Shown here piece by piece: positions 8,441 to 17,394 of a DNA stretch of 64,000 nucleotides. The first letter of the stretch is position 1, and each line of letters opens with the position of its first letter. Source of the DNA: Ferrovibrio sp965278975 (lineage in GTDB: Bacteria > Pseudomonadota > Alphaproteobacteria > Ferrovibrionales > Ferrovibrionaceae); the NCBI RefSeq assembly GCF_965278975.1, contig NZ_OZ257126.1, positions 1,736,001 to 1,800,000 of the forward strand, in the 5' to 3' direction. The position numbers were made by a program, and so were the translations under genes. The notes under the pieces are model-generated. The model worked only from the letters and a program-made list of their open reading frames with translations. It was not told where the DNA came from and made no database searches.

Positions 8441-9078
8441 CCGGCGCGGCGGCGCAGCAGATACACCGCCTGGGCGCCGAACACATTGGCCGCAGCACCT
8501 TGCAGGCGCCAGCCTTCGCGGTTGCCCTGGCCATCCACGGCAATGCGCTGTTCCACCACGATGCCATCGCGCTGGCACAGTTCATCGAAGTCGCGGATGG
8601 TGCAGAGATGGATATTCTGGGTTTCGTACCAGGGATCATCCAGCGCCGCCGTCATCGGCATGCGGCCATCCAGCAGCAACTGCATCCGCACGCGCCAATA
8701 GGCGAAGTTCGGAAACGAGACGATGGCGTGCTTGCCGATGCGCAGCAATTCGCGCAGCACCTGGCGCGGATTGCGCGTCGCCTGCAGGGTCAGACTGAGG
8801 ATGGCGTAATCGAAGGCGGCATCGGGATAATCGCGCAGATCGGTATCGGCATCGCCCTGGATCACCGAAAGACCGCGCGCCACGCAGGCATTGACGCCCG
8901 ATTGCCGCACCTCGATGCCGCGCGCATCCACTTTCTTCTCACGCGAGAGATATTCCAGCAGCATGCCGTCGCCACAGCCGACATCGAGCACGCGGCTCTG
9001 CGGCGCCACCATTTCGGCAATCAGCAGCAGGTCGCGGCGGATGTCGCGGGTACGGGCGGCGGGAATCGAGGTATTCAT
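8437..9078 (-). CDS. metW: Methionine biosynthesis protein MetW
   Basis: 213-residue methyltransferase-fold protein found next to metX across proteobacteria. It supports the homoserine acylation step; studied MetW proteins form a complex with MetX. Seen: motif I RVLDVGCGDGMLLEYLS, then ARGIEVRQSGVNACVARGL, and the strongly conserved VIQGDADTDLRDYPDAAFDY. It overlaps metX by 4 bp (ATGA at 9075-9078) and the downstream PRMT gene by 4 bp, so translation of all three is probably coupled. Confidence 0.95.
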   Translation of the reverse strand: MNTSIPAARTRDIRRDLLLIAEMVAPQSRVLDVGCGDGMLLEYLSREKKVDARGIEVRQSGVNACVARGLSVIQGDADTDLRDYPDAAFDYAILSLTLQATRNPRQVLRELLRIGKHAIVSFPNFAYWRVRMQLLLDGRMPMTAALDDPWYETQNIHLCTIRDFDELCQRDGIVVEQRIAVDGQGNREGWRLQGAAANVFGAQAVYLLRRRAG

Positions 9079-10250
9079 GACCGGACTCCGTTCAGGCCGC
9101 GCGTTTCGGCGCAGCCATCGATGAAGCCCTTGAGCGTGCGGAACATCTCCGGCTCGTCCAGCAGGAAGGCATCGTGGCCCTTGTCGGTTTCGATCTCGAC
9201 GAAGCTGACATTGGCTGCCGCCGCGTTCAGCGCGCGCACGATCTCCTTGTTCTCCGAAGTCGGGAACAGCCAGTCGGAGGTGAAGGAAACCACGCAGAAG
9301 CGCGTCTTGCTGCCCTGGTAGACGGCGGCGAGGTTGCCGCCGGCCTGGGCCGCGAGGTCGAAATAATCCATTGCCCGGGTGATGTAGAGATAGGAATTGG
9401 CGTCGAAACGCTCAACGAAGGTCGAGCCCTGGTGGCGCAGGTAGCTTTCCACCTGGAATTCGGCCTCGAAGCCGTAGGTGATCTGTTCGCGGTTCTGCAG
9501 GTTGCGGCCGAACTTGCGGTGCAGGGCGGCTTCCGAGAGATAGGTGATATGCGCCGCCATGCGTGCCACCGCCAGGCCATTGGCCGGCGTGGTGCCGTGG
9601 TCATGGTAGGCGCCGTTGCGCCAGTCGGGATCGGAATAGATCGCCTGGCGGCCGACTTCATGGAAGGCGATGTTCTGCGCCGAGTGGCGCGCGGCGCAGG
9701 CAATCGGCAGGGCGGCGAAAACTCGGTCGGGATAGCTCGCGGCCCATTGCAGCACCTGCATGCCGCCCATCGAGCCGCCGATCACCGCGAACAGGTCGCG
9801 GATGCCGAGATGGTCGATCAGCATGGCCTGGGCATTCACCATGTCGCGGATGGTGATCAGCGGGAAGCGCAGGCCCCAGGGTTTGCCGGTGGCGGGATCA
9901 ATCTCGGCCGGGCCGGACGAGCCGATGCAGCCGCCGAGCACGTTGGAGCAGATGACGAAGAAGCGGTCGGTATCGATCACCTTGCCGGGGCCGACCAGGG
10001 TGAGCCACCAGCCCGGCTTGCCGGTGATCGGATGCGTGTTGGCGACATGCTGGTCGCCGGTCAGCGCATGGCAGATCAGGATGGCGTTCGACTTCTCGGC
10101 ATTGAGCCGGCCATAGGTGGTATAGGCGAGCGTGAACGGCCCCAGGTCGATGCCGCAGTCGAGCTTGAGCGGCAGCGTCTCGCCGAGCGACACCTGGTGA
10201 CCGGGACCCACCGGATCGGGCCTGGTAATCTGGGCAGCTTCCGCCGTCAT
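9075..10250 (-). CDS. metX: Homoserine O-acyltransferase MetX
   Basis: Alpha/beta hydrolase-fold enzyme that activates the homoserine hydroxyl, the first dedicated step of methionine synthesis. Seen: 391 residues. The nucleophile S160 lies in GGSMGG, the acid in FTSDWLFP and the catalytic His in ETDKGHDAFL. Homologues paired with MetW may use succinyl-CoA instead of acetyl-CoA; I cannot assign the acyl donor from this reading. The ATG at 10250 gives a normal N-terminus (MTAEAAQITRPDP), whereas an upstream in-frame start adds 31 unlikely residues. First gene of the operon; its probable promoter lies at 10315-10343. Confidence 0.95.
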   Translation of the reverse strand: MTAEAAQITRPDPVGPGHQVSLGETLPLKLDCGIDLGPFTLAYTTYGRLNAEKSNAILICHALTGDQHVANTHPITGKPGWWLTLVGPGKVIDTDRFFVICSNVLGGCIGSSGPAEIDPATGKPWGLRFPLITIRDMVNAQAMLIDHLGIRDLFAVIGGSMGGMQVLQWAASYPDRVFAALPIACAARHSAQNIAFHEVGRQAIYSDPDWRNGAYHDHGTTPANGLAVARMAAHITYLSEAALHRKFGRNLQNREQITYGFEAEFQVESYLRHQGSTFVERFDANSYLYITRAMDYFDLAAQAGGNLAAVYQGSKTRFCVVSFTSDWLFPTSENKEIVRALNAAAANVSFVEIETDKGHDAFLLDEPEMFRTLKGFIDGCAETRGLNGVRS

Positions 10251-10314
10251 CGCTTTAGAACCCTTAAGTACTGGAATTTCCAAGGGGCCGTGCCACGGGT
10301 GGCGCGGAGGGGGA

Positions 10315-10343
10315 TGCTTATGAACAATGGCATGTACTGTCAA
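10315..10343 (-). promoter_or_regulatory. Candidate metX promoter
   Basis: On the minus strand a perfect -35 TTGACA (10338-10343) is followed by a 17-base spacer and a weak -10 TAAGCA (10315-10320). This leaves a 5' leader of roughly 60 nt before metX. I searched this leader by eye for a SAM-II type riboswitch, frequent before metX in this class, and did not find its conserved loop. Confidence 0.4.
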
Positions 10344-10425
10344 TGTTTTCTTTGCATTTGAGGCGGCCAGCGCCTATGACTATGCGGCTTTTTCACCCCC
10401 CGTCTTGTTCGCTAAAGTTTCCCCT

Positions 10426-11289
10426 ATGACCGAGCATATCGCCAGCCTCGCCGACCTGAGGCACGAGATCGATGTCCTGGACGATCAGATCCAGGACCTG
10501 CTGCGCCGCCGCGCCGAAGCCGTTGAAAAGGTGGCCGTGACCAAGCGGGCAACGGGCGGCGACAACCGCTTCTTCCTGCGCTGTGGCCGCGAGGCGCAGA
10601 TCCTGCGCCGGCTGCTGGCACGCCAGCATGGCCCGCTGCCCGGTCCGGCCCTGGTACGCATCAACCGCGAATTGATCGGCGCCCTCTACGACCTGCAGGC
10701 GGCGGTGCGCGTGGCGGTGCTGGCGCCAAACAAGTCGGTGGCACGTTGGGATATCGCCCGCGATCATTACGGCTCCACCGTGCCGATGCTGCTCTGTGCC
10801 ACCGCCACCTCGGCGATGCGCGAGATTTCCGCCCAGGCTGCCACCATCGGCGTGATGCCGATGCCTGAGGATGGCGAGAAAGACCCCTGGTGGCCGATGC
10901 TGGCCAATAATGGCGCCGAGACGCCGCGCGTGCTGGCCAAGCTGCCTTTCGTGCCCAATCCACGCGGCCGGCTGGCCGACCTGAATGCCCTGGTGATCGG
11001 TCGCTGCCCGCCGGAGGCTTCCGGCGATGACCGCAGCCTGGTGGTGTTGCAGATGTCTGGCGCCGGCGTCAGCCTGGCGCGCGTCGGCAGCCTGCTGGCT
11101 CAGGCCGGCATTGCCGGTCAGGTACTGGCGCAGCATACCAGCGGCGGCCAGGATGCCCGTCTGCTGCTGGATATTGCTGACTTCCATGACGAAACCAGTG
11201 CGCCGCTGGTGGCGTTGCGTGCCGCCGCACCCGATATGGTCCAGGATATCACCGTGATCGGCGCTTATGCGGTGCCGATGGCCGAGTAG
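10426..11289 (+). CDS. Chorismate mutase (AroQ) with degenerate prephenate dehydratase remnant and ACT domain
   Basis: 287 residues. Residues 1-95 are an AroQ-type chorismate mutase helix bundle (LRHEIDVLDDQIQDLLRRRA with R12; K35/K40; E57), converting chorismate to prephenate. Residues about 95-160 resemble the first lobe of prephenate dehydratase (GVMPMPEDGEKDPWWPML in place of GVLPIEN). The second lobe with the catalytic Thr-Arg-Phe motif is missing, and only the NALVIGR exit strand remains. Residues about 205-285 look like an ACT domain, hinting at feedback control by Phe or Tyr. I infer mutase-only activity feeding TyrC downstream. The start at 10426 was preferred over an upstream in-frame ATG at 10327. 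Confidence 0.82.
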   Translation: MTEHIASLADLRHEIDVLDDQIQDLLRRRAEAVEKVAVTKRATGGDNRFFLRCGREAQILRRLLARQHGPLPGPALVRINRELIGALYDLQAAVRVAVLAPNKSVARWDIARDHYGSTVPMLLCATATSAMREISAQAATIGVMPMPEDGEKDPWWPMLANNGAETPRVLAKLPFVPNPRGRLADLNALVIGRCPPEASGDDRSLVVLQMSGAGVSLARVGSLLAQAGIAGQVLAQHTSGGQDARLLLDIADFHDETSAPLVALRAAAPDMVQDITVIGAYAVPMAE

Positions 11290-11332
11290 GCTGCGTGAAG
11301 CCAACAAGTGCGTGAAGTGAAGGAGTGAGCCA

Positions 11333-12418
11333 GTGACTGCGCCCAAGCCCAATGCCGGTATTCTCGACATCACCCCCTACAAGGGCGGCGAAGCCGCCGT
11401 GGCGGGCGTGACCGATGTGCGCAAGCTGTCGTCCAACGAAACCCCGCTGGGGCCGAGCCCACAGGCGATTGCCGCCTACAAGGCAGTGGCCGATGAACTG
11501 CACCGCTATCCCGATGGCGCGGTCGACAAGCTGCGCCAGGCGATTGCCAAGCATCATGGCCTGCCGGCCGATAACATCATCTGCTCGAATGGTTCGGATG
11601 AACTGATCGCGCTGATCTGCAATGCCTATTGCGGGCCGGGCGACGAGGTTCTGTATTCCCGCCACGGTTTCCTGATGTATCCGATTGCCGCCATGGCGCG
11701 CGGCGCCACGCCGGTGACGGCGGAGGAAACCAACCTCACCACCAATGTCGATGCTTTGCTCGCCAAGGTGACGCCGCGTACCCGCATCGTGTTTCTCGCC
11801 AACCCGAACAACCCGACCGGCACCTATATTTCGGCGGCCGAACTGCGCCGCCTGCGCGAAGGCCTGCCGGATGGCGTGCTGCTGGTGGTGGATGCGGCCT
11901 ATGCCGAATATGTCAGCCGCAACGATTATTCCGCCGGCGAGGAACTGGTGCGCGAACGTGATGACACCATCATGACCCGCACCTTCTCGAAGATCTACGG
12001 CCTCGCCGCCCTGCGGCTGGGCTGGGCCTATGCGCCGGAAAGCATCCTCTCGGTGCTGAACCGCGTGCGCGGGCCGTTCAACGTCAACGCCCCGGCCCAG
12101 GCTGCCGGTGCCGCCGCCCTTGCCGATATGGCGCATATCGACAAGGCCCGCGCCCATAACGATGCCGAATTGCCGCGCGTCACCAAGGGGCTGGAAAAAT
12201 CCGGCCTCACCGTGGTGCCCAGCGTCGGCAACTTCATCCTGATCCGCTTCCCCAAGGGCGCGGAACAGGCCAAGAAGGCGGATGAATTCCTGCGCGGCCG
12301 TGGCCTGATCCTGCGCGCCATGGCTGGCTATGGCCTGGCCGATTGCCTGCGCCTCACGCTCGGTACCGTGGAAGAGAATGACCGCGTGCTGGCGGCGCTG
12401 GCCGATTTCGTGAAATGA
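11333..12418 (+). CDS. hisC: Histidinol-phosphate / aromatic aminotransferase
   Basis: PLP-dependent class I/II aminotransferase of 361 residues. Seen: SSNETPLGPSP near the N-terminus, NPNNPTGTYIS, VVDAAYAEYVS, and the PLP-lysine motif TFSKIYGLAALRLGW. It starts at GTG 11333 with an AGGAG ribosome site 7 bases upstream. The position between chorismate mutase and tyrC, away from other his genes, suggests that it serves aromatic amino acid transamination, as some HisC homologues do, as well as or instead of histidine synthesis. That assignment is inference from context. Confidence 0.92.
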   Translation: MTAPKPNAGILDITPYKGGEAAVAGVTDVRKLSSNETPLGPSPQAIAAYKAVADELHRYPDGAVDKLRQAIAKHHGLPADNIICSNGSDELIALICNAYCGPGDEVLYSRHGFLMYPIAAMARGATPVTAEETNLTTNVDALLAKVTPRTRIVFLANPNNPTGTYISAAELRRLREGLPDGVLLVVDAAYAEYVSRNDYSAGEELVRERDDTIMTRTFSKIYGLAALRLGWAYAPESILSVLNRVRGPFNVNAPAQAAGAAALADMAHIDKARAHNDAELPRVTKGLEKSGLTVVPSVGNFILIRFPKGAEQAKKADEFLRGRGLILRAMAGYGLADCLRLTLGTVEENDRVLAALADFVK

Positions 12419-12431
12419 GCCAAGCGTTCAA

Positions 12432-13358
12432 ATGAGCAATCCGGCCGCTCCTTTCAAGCGCCTTGCGATCATCGGCATCGGCCTGATCGGCTCGTCCATC
12501 GCCCGTGCCGCGCGCGAGCATGGTCAGGCCGGGATGATCGTCACCGCCGATCAATCGCCGCAGCATCGCGAGCAGGCGCTGCAATTGGGCGTGGTCGACG
12601 AGGCTTATGCCGATCCGGCGGCAGCCGTGCGCGGCGCCGACCTGGTGATCATCTGCGTGCCGCTTGGTGCCTATGCCGGCGTGGCAGAGGAGATGGCGCC
12701 GGGGCTTTCGCCGGGCTGCATCGTTTCCGATGTCGGTTCTTCGAAGCAGTCGGTGATCCGCGACGTGGCGCCGCATCTGCCTGCCGGCGTGCAGTTCATT
12801 CCCGGCCATCCGGTGGCCGGCACCGAACATTCCGGCCCGGCCTCCGGCTTCGCCAGCCTGTTCGCCGGCCGCTGGTGCATCCTCACGCCGGCCGAGGGCA
12901 GCGATGCCACGGCCTTGGCGAAGCTGTCCGCTTTCTGGTCATCCTTCGGCAGCAAGGTGGAAGTGATGGATGCCCGGCACCATGATCTGGTGCTGGCAAT
13001 CACCAGCCATGTGCCGCATCTGATCGCCTACAACATCGTCGGCACGGCGGATGACCTGCAGATGGTGACGCAGTCGGAAGTGATCAAATATTCCGCCGGC
13101 GGCTTCCGCGATTTTACCCGCATCGCGGCGTCCGATCCCACCATGTGGCGCGACGTCTTCCTCAACAACAAGGAAGCGGTGCTCGATATGCTGCAACGTT
13201 TCACGGAAGACCTCACGGCATTGCAGCGCGCGATCCGCTGGGATGATGGCGACACGCTGTTCAAGCTGTTCAGCCGCACCCGCGCCATCCGCCGCGCCAT
13301 CATCGATGCCGGCCAGGAAACCAACGCGCCGGATTTCGGCCGCGCGGAAAAGAAGTAG
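12432..13358 (+). CDS. tyrC: Prephenate/arogenate dehydrogenase family protein
   Basis: NAD(P)-dependent oxidative decarboxylation of prephenate or arogenate on the way to tyrosine. Seen: 308 residues, N-terminal Rossmann motif IIGIGLIGSS, VIICVPLGAY, SDVGSSKQSV, and the signature HPVAGTEHSGP. The helical dimerisation domain includes VLAITSHVPHLIAY and GGFRDFTRIAASDPTMW. There is no C-terminal ACT domain, which fits ACT-type control being carried by the chorismate mutase two genes upstream. It lies 13 bp after hisC. Confidence 0.95.
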   Translation: MSNPAAPFKRLAIIGIGLIGSSIARAAREHGQAGMIVTADQSPQHREQALQLGVVDEAYADPAAAVRGADLVIICVPLGAYAGVAEEMAPGLSPGCIVSDVGSSKQSVIRDVAPHLPAGVQFIPGHPVAGTEHSGPASGFASLFAGRWCILTPAEGSDATALAKLSAFWSSFGSKVEVMDARHHDLVLAITSHVPHLIAYNIVGTADDLQMVTQSEVIKYSAGGFRDFTRIAASDPTMWRDVFLNNKEAVLDMLQRFTEDLTALQRAIRWDDGDTLFKLFSRTRAIRRAIIDAGQETNAPDFGRAEKK

Positions 13359-13363
13359 GCTGC

Positions 13364-14380
13364 TTACTTCTTCGCGCTGAACAGCGGTTCCAGCGGGAAC
13401 AGCGGCACATTGGCGATGCTCAACTTGCCATCCTGCGCGGTAAGCGGCAGCGGCAGATACGGCTCCGGTCCCTGATCCTGCTTGTGCAGAGAAGCCAGTG
13501 CCGCCTTGGCCGCTGCCGCTTCGCGCGGCTGCATCTTGCCCGCTGCCACCAGCGCATCGATACCGGCGGCAGCGCCGAGCAATTTGCCGCCCATGGCGCC
13601 GAGCGGGCGGAACTGCTTGTCGATGGTGAGTGAACCGTCGCCGCTGAGTTGCACCGCGCCCCAGTGCAAGACCACATTGCTGAATTCGACAATGCCGCCG
13701 GCATCGCGCCAGCCGCCCAGCGTATCTTCCAGGCTGTTGCCGACCCAGGGGCCGGTCTGCCTGCCGATCAGGTTGAGTTCCTGCACCTGACGGCCGAGCG
13801 GGCCATCGAGGCTGGCGGGCAATGACAGGCCATTCACCTGCAACGCCACATCCTGCATCGGCGGCACATTGCCGGCCTGGCGCAGATGCAGTTGCAGCCG
13901 CTGGGCCTCGAAGCCTTGCAGGGCATCGCCGAAGCGCGCGCCCTGGATATCGGCGGCGAAGCGCAGCCAGCGGTCGGCGCCATCCAGCACCAGGCTGGCG
14001 CGGCCGCGCTCCGGCACCAGGCTCAGCCCATGGCTGCCGCTGCCGTCGCGCCAGGTGAAGGCCTGGCGGCCGAACAGCTCGAACACGATATGCTGGCTGC
14101 TCCACAATTGCTGATGCGCCACCAGCGTTTCCGCTTCGGCACGCCAGCCGGTGGCCTTGGGCTCGCTCCAGGCCACGCCATCCAGCCGCAGGCTCAGGCG
14201 ATACGGGAAGCCGCCACGCTGCATTGAAACAAAGCTGAAATCGCGGCCCTGGGCGCGCTGCGTGCTCTGGAAAGCCAGCACGGCGGCCTCGACGCGGCCG
14301 ATCAACAGGCTCCAGACCGCGTAATAGCCGAGCAGGCCGCCGAGGATCGCACCGGCGAGGAAAACGAAGCGTAGGCGCAT
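13364..14380 (-). CDS. DUF2125 family membrane-anchored protein
   Basis: 338 residues. An N-terminal transmembrane helix (FVFLAGAILGGLLGYYAVWSLL, about residues 5-26; quoted in part) anchors a long beta-rich periplasmic region. Repeated patterns such as FSFVSMQRGGFPYRLSLRLD and LSGDGSLTIDKQFRP recall the AsmA-like beta folds to which DUF2125 is related. It is convergent with tyrC, the stop codons lying about 5 bp apart. The ATG at 14380 places the hydrophobic segment at the N-terminus; the longer in-frame start adds a polar extension. Function unknown, probably an envelope role. Confidence 0.75.
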   Translation of the reverse strand: MRLRFVFLAGAILGGLLGYYAVWSLLIGRVEAAVLAFQSTQRAQGRDFSFVSMQRGGFPYRLSLRLDGVAWSEPKATGWRAEAETLVAHQQLWSSQHIVFELFGRQAFTWRDGSGSHGLSLVPERGRASLVLDGADRWLRFAADIQGARFGDALQGFEAQRLQLHLRQAGNVPPMQDVALQVNGLSLPASLDGPLGRQVQELNLIGRQTGPWVGNSLEDTLGGWRDAGGIVEFSNVVLHWGAVQLSGDGSLTIDKQFRPLGAMGGKLLGAAAGIDALVAAGKMQPREAAAAKAALASLHKQDQGPEPYLPLPLTAQDGKLSIANVPLFPLEPLFSAKK

Positions 14381-14480
14381 GGCCGAAGTATAGCCCTGCC
14401 GGCCTGTCCCCTCCATGGCTTGCGGGCGCGGCATATCGGCGCGATGATCGGGCAAAGTTCAAGGAAACGTCTCGTCCCCC

Positions 14481-15374
14481 ATGTCAAGTTCCCGCACAAA
14501 TGGCCCGGCCACTGCCCTGGCCCTTGCTGCCATGCCTGCCGTATTCGTGCTGCTGTGGTCCACTGGCTTCATCGGCGCCAAGCTCGGCCTGCCCTATGTC
14601 GAACCGGTCACCTTCCTGATCATCCGTTTCGCCAGCGTCACCGTGCTGCTGGCCCTGTTCGCCGCCGTCACCGGCGCGCCCTGGCCGAAAAGCTGGGCCG
14701 AGGCCGGGCATATCGCGGTGGCCGGGCTGTTGTTGCAGGCGGTGTATCTCGGTGGCGTGTTCGCCTCGATCCATCACGGCGTGCCCGCCGGCATTTCGGC
14801 GCTGATCGTCGGCATCCAGCCGCTGCTGGTGGCCGCCGCCGCCGGATCCTTCCTTGGCGAACAGGTCACTTTGCGGCAATGGGCCGGCCTGGCGCTGGGC
14901 CTCGGCGGCGTGGTGCTGGTGGTGTGGACCAAGCTCGATCTCGGGGTCGGCAGCCTGCTCGGTTATGGCCTCTCGGTGCTGGCGCTGCTCGGCATCACGC
15001 TCGGCACGCTGTATCAGAAACGCTACTGCCCCCGACTCGACCTGCGCAGCGGCAATGCCATCCAGTATGGCATCACCACCCTGGCGCTGGCGCCTTTCGC
15101 CCTGGCTTTCGAGACAAGGCAGGTGATCTGGAGTGGCGAACTGGTCTTCGCACTCGCCTGGCTCTGCATCGTGCTGTCGCTCGGCGCCATCTCGCTGCTG
15201 TTCGTGCTGATCCGGCGCGGTGCCGCCGCCCAGGTCTCCAGCCTGTTCTTCCTGGTGCCGCCCTGTACGGCGGTGGTGGCGTATTTCCTGTTCGGCGAGA
15301 CGCTCAGCCTGTTGGCCCTGCTCGGCATGGGCGTTACCATGATCGGTGTCGCCCTGGTCAACCTCAAGCGCTGA
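14481..15374 (+). CDS. EamA/DMT family transporter
   Basis: 297-residue inner-membrane protein made of two EamA repeats of about five helices each. Seen: the first helix MPAVFVLLWSTGFIGAKLGL with the conserved W-x-GF pattern, the internal-repeat boundary near RQWAGLALGLGGVVLVVW, and a final LLALLGMGVTMIGVALVNL. Members export amino acids or metabolites, and the substrate cannot be told. The stop overlaps the start of chaC by one base (TGATG). Confidence 0.9.
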   Translation: MSSSRTNGPATALALAAMPAVFVLLWSTGFIGAKLGLPYVEPVTFLIIRFASVTVLLALFAAVTGAPWPKSWAEAGHIAVAGLLLQAVYLGGVFASIHHGVPAGISALIVGIQPLLVAAAAGSFLGEQVTLRQWAGLALGLGGVVLVVWTKLDLGVGSLLGYGLSVLALLGITLGTLYQKRYCPRLDLRSGNAIQYGITTLALAPFALAFETRQVIWSGELVFALAWLCIVLSLGAISLLFVLIRRGAAAQVSSLFFLVPPCTAVVAYFLFGETLSLLALLGMGVTMIGVALVNLKR

Positions 15375-16012
15375 TGCCGAAACGTCCCGCCATTCCCTTT
15401 GATGCCGAACCGCCGTTGCCGGGCGAGACCGCTCCGGCTTTTCCGCGCGTGAAAGTGCCGAAGGGCGAGGCGCTCTGGGTGTTCGGCTATGGCTCGCTGA
15501 TGTGGGATCCGGGCTTTCCGCATCTCGATGCGGTAACGGCACGGCTCTGGGGTTTCCATCGCGCTTTCTGCGTCTGGTCGCACCGCTATCGCGGCACGCC
15601 GGAAGCGCCCGGCCTGGTGCTGGGGCTGAAACCCGGCGGCTCCTGCGTCGGCCGCGCCTTCCGCGTGCGCAAGGCCGATGAAGCGCCGGTGATCGATTAT
15701 CTCTATCGCCGCGAGATGCTGACCGGGGTCTACCGGCCCGGCTTCCACAATGCCGCCATTGCCGGCGAGCGCCGCCGCGTGCTGGCCTTCGTCGCCGATC
15801 CGCATCATGTGCAATATGCCGGGCGCCTGAGCGAGAAGCAGGCTGCCCGCGTCATCGCGCAATCCTGCGGCCAGCGCGGCCCCAATGCCGAATACTTAAG
15901 CAACACCGTGGCGCATCTCGATGCGCTGGGCATCAACGATGGGCCGCTGCACCTGCTGCTCGGCGATGTGCAGAAACTCTGCGCCCGTCAGACCAAAACG
16001 AAGGGATTCTGA
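15374..16012 (+). CDS. chaC: Gamma-glutamylcyclotransferase, ChaC type
   Basis: Cleaves glutathione to 5-oxoproline and Cys-Gly, or acts on related gamma-glutamyl substrates. Seen: 212 residues, the ChaC signature VFGYGSLMWDPGF at about residues 34-46, the catalytic-Glu helix region IDYLYRREMLTGVY, and the C-terminal segment GPNAEYLSNTVAHLDALGI. It begins on the stop of the EamA gene (TGATG), so translation is probably coupled. The aldo-keto reductase follows 4 bp later. Confidence 0.93.
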   Translation: MPKRPAIPFDAEPPLPGETAPAFPRVKVPKGEALWVFGYGSLMWDPGFPHLDAVTARLWGFHRAFCVWSHRYRGTPEAPGLVLGLKPGGSCVGRAFRVRKADEAPVIDYLYRREMLTGVYRPGFHNAAIAGERRRVLAFVADPHHVQYAGRLSEKQAARVIAQSCGQRGPNAEYLSNTVAHLDALGINDGPLHLLLGDVQKLCARQTKTKGF

Positions 16013-16016
16013 AATC

Positions 16017-16997
16017 ATGGATATGCTGCGCCTCGGCACTACCGGCATGATGGTGTCCCGCCTCTGCCTCGGCTGCATGACCTATGGCGATCCGAAATGG
16101 CGCTCCTGGGTGCTGCCGGAAGCCGAGAGCGAGCCGTTCTTCCGCCAGGCGGTGGAAGCCGGCATCAATTTCTTCGATACGGCGGATGTCTATTCCATCG
16201 GCGTGTCGGAAGAGATCACCGGCCGCATGCTGAAGAAATTCACCAAGCGCAGCGAAACCGTGCTGGCGACCAAGGTGTATAACCCGATGGGCTCCGGCCC
16301 GAACCGCCGCGGCCTGTCGCGCAAGCATATCATGGCCGCCATCGATGCTTCGCTCAAAAGGCTCGGCACTGATTACATCGATCTCTACCAGATCCACCGC
16401 TACGATCCGAATACGCCGGTGGAGGAAACCCTGGAAGCACTGAACGATGTGGTGCGTGCCGGCAAGGCGCTCTATATCGGCGCGTCCTCGATGTATGCCT
16501 GGCAGTTCATGGATGCGCTGCACCGCCAGAAAGCCAATGGCTGGGCGCGTTTCGTCGCGATGCAGAATCACTACAACCTGGTCTACCGCGAGGAGGAGCG
16601 CGAGATGTTGCCGCTCTGCCGCGCCAATGGCATCGGCGTCATCCCGTGGTCGCCGCTGGCGCGCGGCTTCCTCGCCGGCAACCGCCTGAAGCAGGGCTGG
16701 GGCGATACCGAGCGCGCCAAGACCGACGACATCGCGCAGCGCATGTATTACCAGCCGGGCGATTTCACCATCGCCGAGCGCGTGGCGGAACTGGCGCAGA
16801 AACGCGGCGCCAGGGCGGCATCGGTGGCCCTGGCCTGGCTGCTGGCCAGGCCGGGCGTCACCGCGCCGATCATCGGCGCCAGCAAGCCGGGCCATTTCGA
16901 CGATGCCCTCGCGGCGTTGAAGATCAGCTTGAGCGCCGATGAGATGGCCTTCCTGGAAGAGCCCTATAAGCCGCATCCGGTATTGGGTCACAGCTAG
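16017..16997 (+). CDS. Aldo/keto reductase
   Basis: NADPH-dependent TIM-barrel oxidoreductase of 326 residues. The catalytic tetrad is visible: D54 and Y59 in FFDTADVYS, K86 in LATKVYNP, H127 in YQIHRYD. The C-terminal cofactor loop is APIIGASKPGHFDDAL. It resembles the YajO/AKR11-like group with a long GSGPNRRGLSRKHI insertion. The ATG at 16017 (MDMLRLGTTG) was chosen since upstream in-frame residues belong to the overlapping end of chaC. Substrate unknown. Confidence 0.93.
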   Translation: MDMLRLGTTGMMVSRLCLGCMTYGDPKWRSWVLPEAESEPFFRQAVEAGINFFDTADVYSIGVSEEITGRMLKKFTKRSETVLATKVYNPMGSGPNRRGLSRKHIMAAIDASLKRLGTDYIDLYQIHRYDPNTPVEETLEALNDVVRAGKALYIGASSMYAWQFMDALHRQKANGWARFVAMQNHYNLVYREEEREMLPLCRANGIGVIPWSPLARGFLAGNRLKQGWGDTERAKTDDIAQRMYYQPGDFTIAERVAELAQKRGARAASVALAWLLARPGVTAPIIGASKPGHFDDALAALKISLSADEMAFLEEPYKPHPVLGHS

Positions 16998-17022
16998 CAG
17001 ACGTCACACGGGGAACATAACA

Positions 17023-17394
17023 ATGCAAGAAGTCAATCTTGCCCTGCTCGCAGGCACCTTGCTGTTCTCGGTGTTCGGCGCCATCACGGCGGTGCGCCAT
17101 GAACTTGAGCCCAGCGAGGGCCGGCGGCTGGCGCGCTATGGCTGCAACGTGCTGGCGCTGATCTGCGGCTTCGGCCTGGGCCAGGGCGTGGCTGGCGCAT
17201 TGCCGCCCTATTTGCCGGAGAATCTTGCCGGCTTATGGGAATCCGTCGCCATGCTGGCGAACCTGGCGCTGTCCTTCGCGGGTGCCTTCGCCGCGATGGC
17301 GCTGGTGCAGCTGATCGAGCATCCGCTGCGGCTGAAGAATGGCTTGCCGCCGATGCCCTACCGCCTGGTGCGCTTCGATCTGCTGCGCTGGTGA
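17023..17394 (+). CDS. Small multi-pass membrane protein, unknown function
   Basis: 123 residues with three likely membrane segments: LALLAGTLLFSVFGAITAV near the N-terminus, VLALICGFGLGQGVAGAL in the middle and LANLALSFAGAFAAMALVQL after it. A basic C-terminal tail, PYRLVRFDLLRW, follows. I recognise no family. A GGGGAA stretch lies about 10 bases upstream of the ATG. Its last 160 bp overlap the 3' end of the convergent DUF2063 gene. Confidence 0.65.
   Translation: MQEVNLALLAGTLLFSVFGAITAVRHELEPSEGRRLARYGCNVLALICGFGLGQGVAGALPPYLPENLAGLWESVAMLANLALSFAGAFAAMALVQLIEHPLRLKNGLPPMPYRLVRFDLLRW

Noticed and set aside
10251..10337. SAM-II type riboswitch before metX
   Set aside because: Expected from the class, but the conserved loop and pseudoknot sequence could not be found in the leader.
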